From: Chloroflexota bacterium
Lineage (GTDB): Bacteria > Chloroflexota > Anaerolineae > Aggregatilineales > UBA3940
NCBI GenBank assembly: GCA_010092775.1
Contig: JAADYZ010000566.1
Span: 1-9,876 of the forward strand
Length of the DNA: 9,876 nucleotides
Reading direction: 5' to 3'
Made by a program: the position numbers and the translations under genes. Shown here in pieces: positions 6,460 to 9,876 of this stretch. The notes below the pieces were generated by a model that was not told where the DNA came from, made no database searches, and was given only the letters and a program-made list of their open reading frames with translations. The first letter of the stretch is position 1, and every line of letters starts with the position of its first letter.

Positions 6460-6708
6460 CTACTGGCGGCGTGCCCATTCGGTCACAGTGCGGACGATCC
6501 CTAGGAGCGAGAAACCTAGCCGCAGACCGTCAAAGGTCGTGGGTGGGGAGGGCTGCTTGGCAATATCCACCTCGTCGGCGGCACGCACATAGAGATAGGC
6601 GGAGAGCAGGCCGAGAGCCGCACCAACCACACCACCGATGACGAATACACGCGGACGCCAGTTCTCATCGTCCTGGGTTTGGGGAACTAACTGAGACTGC
6701 TCAGACAT
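6460..6708 (-). CDS. Small membrane protein, 82 aa, unknown function
   Basis: A short hydrophilic N-terminus (1-20) leads into one clear membrane segment at about 21-41 (VFVIGGVVGAALGLLSAYLY), then a charged and proline-containing linker, then a second weakly hydrophobic stretch LRLGFSLLGIV at about 62-72 that may lie on or in the membrane. I know no function for it. The ATG at 6708 is chosen because AGGAG occurs 11 bases upstream; a longer reading from 6795 would overlap the preceding gene and add a proline/arginine-rich segment with no support. It starts 31 bases after the stop of the two-pass membrane protein, so the two are probably co-transcribed and may act together. Confidence 0.75.
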   Translation of the reverse strand: MSEQSQLVPQTQDDENWRPRVFVIGGVVGAALGLLSAYLYVRAADEVDIAKQPSPPTTFDGLRLGFSLLGIVRTVTEWARRQ

Positions 6709-6739
6709 GGAACAGTTTTCTCCTATGCTTGGGGAAGAA

Positions 6740-7249
6740 TCAGGGTGCCTGCGTCTGGGAAGGTCCTGAGCCATTCGATGACGTTTCGTCGTCATCAGGA
6801 ATGATGTTGGCCTGTTTGAGGTACATCTCTGCTGCCAAGGTGAAGCCTTTGATTTGAATCACCTGTTTGGCAATGAGGTCGGTCACCTCATCGACTTTAG
6901 TGTGAACCTGCTTTAGCCCTTCCTGGGCGACCAAGGTATAGGGTGGGATCGATCCGATCCAATCGGTGACCTGGTGGGTCAACCACACCAGCAGGGCCAA
7001 CAGGGGCATCGCTAGCAAAACAAGGGGCAAGAGGACCAAGACCAACACGTAGTTGGCAACAACCGCAACCCCATTTGGACCGGTGAAAATCACCAATAGT
7101 GCAATGCCGATGAAGGACAGCAAAGCGAACAAGGCCATCGGCACCATAATCTGCCGGAAGGTCTCGCGGCGTGTTTGGCGCGTGGTTTCCGGATTGACCT
7201 CAGTGGGCGGAGCAGATGGCTTGGAGGCGCTGCCGTTGGGGTCGCTCAT
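6740..7249 (-). CDS. Two-pass membrane protein, 169 aa, unknown function
   Basis: The layout is a polar N-terminal tail (1-34, Ser/Pro/Thr-rich), two membrane segments at about 35-55 and 62-90 separated by a short GPNG turn, an amphipathic region at about 105-150 likely to be helical (EGLKQVHTKVDEVTDLIAKQ), and an acidic, Ser/Gly-rich tail. Both tails would face the same side, probably the cytoplasm given the Arg-rich TRQTRRETFR before the first segment. No family is recognised. The ATG at 7249 has AAGGGAT upstream at about 10 bases. It lies between the LL-H holin-like gene (76-bp gap) and the 82-aa membrane protein (31-bp gap) in the same orientation. Confidence 0.8.
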   Translation of the reverse strand: MSDPNGSASKPSAPPTEVNPETTRQTRRETFRQIMVPMALFALLSFIGIALLVIFTGPNGVAVVANYVLVLVLLPLVLLAMPLLALLVWLTHQVTDWIGSIPPYTLVAQEGLKQVHTKVDEVTDLIAKQVIQIKGFTLAAEMYLKQANIIPDDDETSSNGSGPSQTQAP

Positions 7250-7285
7250 GATGTGTTGATCCCTTTTGGTAATCAGTCTAGCCTA

Positions 7286-7316
7286 ATTCTACCGTATGCG
7301 GGGGTGACTCGTGCAA
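7286..7316 (-). promoter_or_regulatory. Candidate promoter before the two-pass membrane protein
   Basis: TAGAAT (rc of 7286-7291) is a five-of-six -10 box, with TTGCAC (rc of 7311-7316) 19 bases upstream as an imperfect -35. The spacer is long, so this is tentative. It lies in the 76-bp gap between the LL-H holin-like gene and the 7249 gene. Confidence 0.3.
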
Positions 7317-7325
7317 GCTTGGGGA

Positions 7326-7961
7326 TCAAGGTGTGGCAATAGGATCGATTTCGGGGGCGGGCTGGTTCCGTTCAGCCAGGAACAACCGGAACAGAGTTGC
7401 CTCAATCAGTCCATCGATAACTTCTTCTTTTACTGGAATGCCGAGATCGTCGAGGTATTTGGACGCGACCCGCACAGCATAATCTTTCTTTTCAACGCCA
7501 ATGTTGCGGATCAAACCAGCCAGGCCACTTTGTTCAGCGGCATAGACAGCCGAACGCACGGCCCGTTCGATGAGCTGTTGGCGGGCTTCCGGCGTATCGG
7601 CGGGAGGGGGTATCGGTTGTTCGATCTGTTTGGCGATCTCTGCCTCAATGAGTGTCACTAAGGTCTCGACATCGACATTCACATTGCGGTCATTGAGATA
7701 GTTTTGTGCTAGTGCCACTGCCCGGGCCCGTATCTGCGGGCCGAGGAATTCATCGATAATGCCCGTTTGGCGAGCAACTTGCACCGCCGTTTGTACAGCA
7801 CTCTCAATGGCCTGGGCACGCTCCTCACCGACTTTGCTGCGAAGCTGCTGAGTCATTGCACGCCAGTGCTGAACAGCCGCAGCGATGACAATTGGCAGTG
7901 CAATAATCAACAGGAGTTGAGAGAGAATAGCCAGAAAGTCATTCAGTTCGCTGCCGCTCAT
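7326..7961 (-). CDS. Phage LL-H holin-like membrane protein with a doubled C-terminal domain
   Basis: The 211-residue protein has one membrane segment at about 9-30, a charged connector, and then two copies of the same domain. Copy 1 spans about 51-109 (AVQTAVQVARQTGIID ... YLNDRNVNVDVETLVTLIEA). Copy 2 spans about 130-189 (AVRSAVYAAEQSGLAG ... YLDDLGIPVKEEVIDGLIEA). The pattern of an A-rich helix, then KY-A...YL-D-GI-VD-E-I--LIEA resembles the C-terminal part of LL-H-family holins, which normally carry a single copy. A proline-rich linker (about 115-125) separates the copies. The ATG at 7961 has AAGGAG six bases upstream, and the gene starts 16 bases after the hydrolase stop. No endolysin or other phage gene is present, so a cellular role (membrane scaffold or stress protein) is more likely than lysis; this is inference. 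Confidence 0.7.
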   Translation of the reverse strand: MSGSELNDFLAILSQLLLIIALPIVIAAAVQHWRAMTQQLRSKVGEERAQAIESAVQTAVQVARQTGIIDEFLGPQIRARAVALAQNYLNDRNVNVDVETLVTLIEAEIAKQIEQPIPPPADTPEARQQLIERAVRSAVYAAEQSGLAGLIRNIGVEKKDYAVRVASKYLDDLGIPVKEEVIDGLIEATLFRLFLAERNQPAPEIDPIATP

Positions 7962-7977
7962 GCTGCACTCCTTAGGG

Positions 7978-8844
7978 CTAACTGTCGCTTAGGACGCGAC
8001 CAAAAAAATCAAGTAGACGCCTTTCCATATCAGGGCCATCTAGGCTCTCTAGGATGAAGGTGCCATGCATGCTATTGCCTTCATATATCCAGAGTTCGCT
8101 CTCGCTATTGGTAGCCAGTGCTTCTAACTCCTCGACCTGGCTGAGAAGGTCCGTGCGAGCCCCAATCCATAGGGAGGGCATGGTCAGCGCCGACAGTGTG
8201 CCGTCACTCAATTGAACCTGGATGGTCCCTGCTGCATCAACGACGGAGCGTGGGCTCGATACAATGACAATCCCTGCCAGGTTTGCGTCTTCGCTGCCTG
8301 CCTCAATCACGCCGATGCCGCCATTACCAGCCCCCACCACAACAATCGCCTCATGACCAGTTTCGCGCATAAAGTCGCCGGCGGCCTCTACGTCTGCAGC
8401 GTGGGTGGCAGGATCGCGTTCTCCGGCCGAACCACATTAGCCGCGAAAGTCGAGGGTCAGGGTGCGGTAGCCTTGTTCAGCGACTTGTTGAGCGAAAGCC
8501 TGCCAGTCGGCCTGGCTGCGCTGAAAATCGTGGGTCAAGATGACTGCTTGCTCGCCCTGACCATAGACTGTCGCCCCTAGTTCGACACCGTCGGCGCTCT
8601 CGAAGTTTACCTCCCAGGGCCCTTCCCCAGGAAAGGGGCCTTCTGGCGTGGCCGTCGGCGGGACTTCGGTTGGTTCGGCTGGCTGTGCTTCAGTCGGTGC
8701 CTCTTCGTCAGGCCCTGTGTCAGAAGGGGATGCTTCTTCGGACTCCGTAGCGGCAGGGAGAGCAGGCGTCGTGGGGGCTGGAGATCCGCAGCCTGTGACG
8801 AGTAAGAGAACTGCAACGAGAAACCAGAACCGTTGTGTCCTCAT
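7978..8844 (-). pseudogene. Lipoprotein alpha/beta-hydrolase interrupted by an in-frame stop
   Basis: Reading from the ATG at 8844, a lipoprotein signal ends in LLVTGC (C19). A Pro/Glu/Thr-rich linker (about 20-75) follows, then an alpha/beta-hydrolase domain starting near VNFESADGVELGATVYG. After LTLDFRG the codon at 8437-8439 is TAA (codon 136). The same frame then stays open to 7978 and continues the family pattern without a gap: GSAGERDP, AADVEAAGDFMRE, the nucleophile-elbow region VVVGAGNGG at 168-176, LAGIVIVSSP, the acid in IGARTD (D232), and the histidine in MHGTF (H260). At the elbow the expected Ser is Gly173 (GGT, one transition from AGT). The gene is therefore broken twice: a nonsense codon and loss of the nucleophile. 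A fragment from ATG 8370 has no ribosome site. The ATG at 8844 follows the previous stop by five bases, suggesting translational coupling. Confidence 0.8.
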
Positions 8845-8849
8845 TGTGG

Positions 8850-9272
8850 TTAGTTTGATCCCTCTGTCAGCAGATGTTGATGCGCGTTTTCCCATAAGCT
8901 GGGTTTCCGCGTGAGCCGGGCAACCTTAATGTCCTCAAAGTGAGGCATCAGTTCAACCATCAGTTCGGGGAGGTTTTCCCAACGTTCGGAGCGTAGCAGT
9001 GCTTCAATCCGGGCGGCGAAGCGATCGGTCCAAGACCAGCGATTGCGCAGATGCTCAACCTTGACCCAGTAGTCGCGCTTTTCCCAGGCTTCGGCTGACT
9101 GCTCAATGCCCTCACTGATCTCGCGCAGGCAGAAAACCATCATGGCGAGCATATTGCGTGCGTCTTCATCAATGTGCGCCTTCTTACCAAGGCGCTGGAG
9201 AAGCTCCGCGCAGGTACGCATTAACTGGTTGCGAGTTTTGCCTGTGCTATCGACTTGAATAATACGTGCCAT
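8850..9272 (-). CDS. Conserved-looking hypothetical protein, 140 aa
   Basis: This is a soluble, mostly helical protein without signal or membrane segments. It opens with ARIIQVDSTGKTRNQLMRT and contains several charged helices; W-rich patches such as AWEKRDYWVKVEHLRNRWSW at about 82-101 would suit a protein-protein contact surface. My impression is that similar proteins occur as unknowns in Chloroflexota genomes, but I cannot verify that here and assign no function. The ATG at 9272 has AGGGAAG a few bases upstream. Its TAA at 8850 lies five bases before the lipoprotein start, so the ribosome site of the lipoprotein (GAGGGA) lies inside its last codons. The gene is probably in one transcription unit with the lipoprotein and holin-like genes. 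Confidence 0.75.
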   Translation of the reverse strand: MARIIQVDSTGKTRNQLMRTCAELLQRLGKKAHIDEDARNMLAMMVFCLREISEGIEQSAEAWEKRDYWVKVEHLRNRWSWTDRFAARIEALLRSERWENLPELMVELMPHFEDIKVARLTRKPSLWENAHQHLLTEGSN

Positions 9273-9290
9273 TTGACTTCCCTGTTTAGG

Positions 9291-9319
9291 ACTATACCGA
9301 TCGCCTGCTGGCTAATCGG
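9291..9319 (-). promoter_or_regulatory. Candidate -10 box with an imperfect dyad
   Basis: TATAGT (rc of 9291-9296) resembles a -10 box in the 55-bp gap before the 9272 gene. The imperfect inverted repeat CCGAT (9297-9301) ... ATCGG (9315-9319), with GCC/GGC inside, fills the spacer. No good -35 is seen and the resulting leader would be very short, so this is weak. Confidence 0.25.
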
Positions 9320-9327
9320 CTGTGACC

Positions 9328-9843
9328 TTACCGTGACTGGGCAGGTGAGGCCCTTAGGTTTTCGTTTGCTATCAGAAGTTGGTCTTCTGGAGTCGTGATC
9401 AATGTGGCGACAATTAACGATGTTAAGCCAGCTACCACCACTGCGCCACCTTGGATCAAGATACTCTGTCCAAAAGCCTGATTAAGGGCGATGGCCACCG
9501 TGATCCACACCTCGGCTTGGGCTGGATTGGTGATCAGTTGCACAACGGCGATCGGTAGCACATCAACGGGCAGCAGCAAGGTGATCACCCCCCCTAGAGC
9601 GAGGCCCCAACCCATCCAGATGAACAGGTCCTTAAAGGTCCGCACCGTGATGATCACCACGAGCAGCAACAAGGTCACAGGGATGGCGAAGATCACGATT
9701 GAGACCCGTTCAACCAGCAAGATCAGGAATTTGAGCGCGAGCCATTCGCTCGCTGTGGTGCTTTCTTCTAGGTCCGCGACGACAGTGCTGGGTAGATTAT
9801 CCGCCAGGATTCCCACCTGCTCGATCAGGCTATCCTCGATGTT
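9328..9843 (-). CDS. Multi-pass membrane protein, C-terminal 171 residues (5' end missing)
   Basis: The visible part begins inside the protein at the end of genuine sequence. It shows an acidic amphipathic stretch (about 1-33), then three likely membrane segments at about 47-67 (SIVIFAIPVTLLLLVVIITV), 72-92 (LFIWMGWGLALGGVITLLL) and 128-149 (ILIQGGAVVVAGLTSLIVATL), and ends in a short polar tail. I do not recognise the family; three hydrophobic segments without conserved polar residues suggest a structural or accessory membrane protein rather than a transporter. The apparent GTG start giving the residues MYKRQ lies in adapter sequence and is not real; the true N-terminus lies upstream of this contig end. 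It is on the same strand and 55 bp upstream of the 9272 gene. Confidence 0.7.
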   Translation of the reverse strand, partial: NIEDSLIEQVGILADNLPSTVVADLEESTTASEWLALKFLILLVERVSIVIFAIPVTLLLLVVIITVRTFKDLFIWMGWGLALGGVITLLLPVDVLPIAVVQLITNPAQAEVWITVAIALNQAFGQSILIQGGAVVVAGLTSLIVATLITTPEDQLLIANENLRASPAQSR

Positions 9844-9876
9844 CTGTCTCTTATACACATCTCCGAGCCCACGAGA
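9844..9876. other. Nextera sequencing adapter (assembly artefact)
   Basis: CTGTCTCTTATACACATCT (9844-9862) is the 19-bp Tn5 mosaic end used in Nextera libraries, followed by CCGAGCCCACGAGA (9863-9876), the start of the read-2 adapter. This is untrimmed library sequence at the contig end, not genomic DNA. Confidence 0.97.

Noticed and set aside
6460..6795. Longer 111-residue version of the small membrane protein starting at 6795
   Set aside because: It would overlap the end of the preceding gene by 56 bases and adds an Arg/Pro-rich stretch that looks out-of-frame; the ATG at 6708 has an AGGAG upstream.
7326..7961. Prophage remnant around the holin-like gene
   Set aside because: There is no endolysin, integrase, structural or replication gene, and no attachment repeats in the window.
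9328..9858. Complete 176-aa protein beginning MYKRQ
   Set aside because: The first five residues are translated from Nextera adapter; the real gene is truncated at 9843.

Overview
This is a piece of bacterial chromosome of moderate GC content. It is most likely from a metagenomic member of the Chloroflexota (Anaerolineae-like). I infer this from the gene content: a phage LL-H holin-like protein with a doubled domain, small one- and two-pass membrane proteins of unknown function, a proline/acidic-linker lipoprotein hydrolase, and a monocistronic Alvin-type ferredoxin. No marker gene settles the taxonomy. The right edge is not biological: positions 9844-9876 match the Nextera transposon mosaic end plus read adapter.

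Left part (1-3400): a truncated glycerol-3-phosphate dehydrogenase gene (glpD, minus) is divergent from a flavin disulfide oxidoreductase (plus). A sharp 11-bp dyad lies over the likely glpD -10 box. A DUF302 protein follows on the plus strand, then a terminator usable in both directions, then a small 2[4Fe-4S] ferredoxin on the minus strand.

Middle (3400-4200): a 394-bp stretch without a convincing protein gene holds a potentially structured plus-strand RNA. It ends in a strong intrinsic terminator only 22 bases before the next start codon, which looks like a regulated leader or a separate small RNA. The 133-aa gene after it is of unknown function and converges on zwf, with the two stop codons overlapping.

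Right part (4191-9843): every gene is on the minus strand. In order of transcription they are: a truncated multi-pass membrane protein, a 140-aa conserved-looking protein, a lipoprotein alpha/beta-hydrolase broken by an in-frame TAA and also lacking its nucleophile serine, the doubled LL-H holin-like protein, a two-pass membrane protein, an 82-aa one-pass membrane protein, a histidine-phosphatase-family enzyme, and glucose-6-phosphate dehydrogenase with its own near-consensus promoter.

Functionally the window mixes central carbon and redox metabolism (GlpD feeding electrons to the membrane, Zwf making NADPH, ferredoxin, flavin disulfide reductase) with a block of small membrane proteins of unknown role. 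No mobile element, CRISPR array, tRNA or rRNA was seen. The best candidates for something undescribed are the structured leader at about 3555-3770 and the membrane-protein block with the degenerate lipoprotein hydrolase.
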